From contig CAAGHL010000074.1 of NCBI GenBank assembly GCA_900769665.1, forward strand, positions 1-5,128: a DNA stretch of 5,128 bases, read 5' to 3'. The notes beneath the pieces are model-generated. The model saw only the letters and a program-made list of their open reading frames with translations, was not told the origin of the DNA and searched no databases. Of the stretch, positions 5,067 to 5,128 are shown piece after piece. Position 1 is the first letter of the stretch; each line of letters begins with the position of its first letter. The DNA comes from Clostridia bacterium (GTDB lineage: Bacteria > Bacillota > Clostridia > Christensenellales > CAG-314). The translations under genes and the position numbers were made by a program.

Positions 5067-5128
5067 TAATTTTTGCGCGACCTAACGTCGACGAGTAATG
5101 GTTAATAAACTCTTAAAGGTCAAGCCTC

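Noticed and set aside
5086..5093. CGTCGACG perfect palindrome near the right edge
   Set aside because: At 8 bp, a self-complementary site is expected by chance fairly often, and it has no clear relation to a promoter.

Overview
The window carries six protein-coding genes on about 5.1 kb of moderate-GC bacterial DNA. The gene set suggests an anaerobic, Clostridia-like member of the Bacillota: a short DtxR-type regulator, a small TetR regulator with a Clostridia-style C-terminal half, an oleate hydratase, strong GGAGG-type ribosome binding sites and compact rho-independent terminators. This taxonomic reading is inference from protein style only; no rRNA or marker gene is present.

Left part (1-1487, plus strand): the 3' end of a rhodanese-domain gene cut by the window edge, then a small acidic protein of unknown function that faintly resembles Imm32-type immunity proteins, then a complete histidine phosphatase. 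The last two are 48 bases apart and may share a transcript that starts at an extended -10 promoter near 387-395.

Middle (1488-2430): an AT-rich 283-base gap holds an 11-bp inverted repeat, a possible decayed reading frame and a promoter with an overlapping palindrome. Next come a 120-residue DtxR-family metal-dependent regulator and a long stem-loop terminator that works on both strands. About 210 further bases hold only an unexplained hairpin. The regulator has the Met/Cys metal ligands of iron-type DtxR/IdeR rather than the Asp/Glu of manganese-type MntR. The palindrome over its own promoter suggests autoregulation.

Right part (2431-5128, minus strand): a TetR-family regulator is followed by a complete oleate hydratase. 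They are separated by a perfect 10-bp-stem terminator and a well-formed promoter, so they are probably separate transcripts. A 7-mer, TGTCGCA, occurs twice in the hydratase leader and once just before the regulator's ribosome binding site, and is a candidate shared regulatory element. The simplest model is a fatty-acid-responsive local repressor controlling an enzyme that hydrates toxic unsaturated fatty acids.

I see no CRISPR array, transposase, RNA gene or phage gene, and nothing that amounts to a clearly new multi-gene system. The points worth a second look are the TetR/oleate hydratase regulation, the orphan immunity-like gene, and the DtxR operator.
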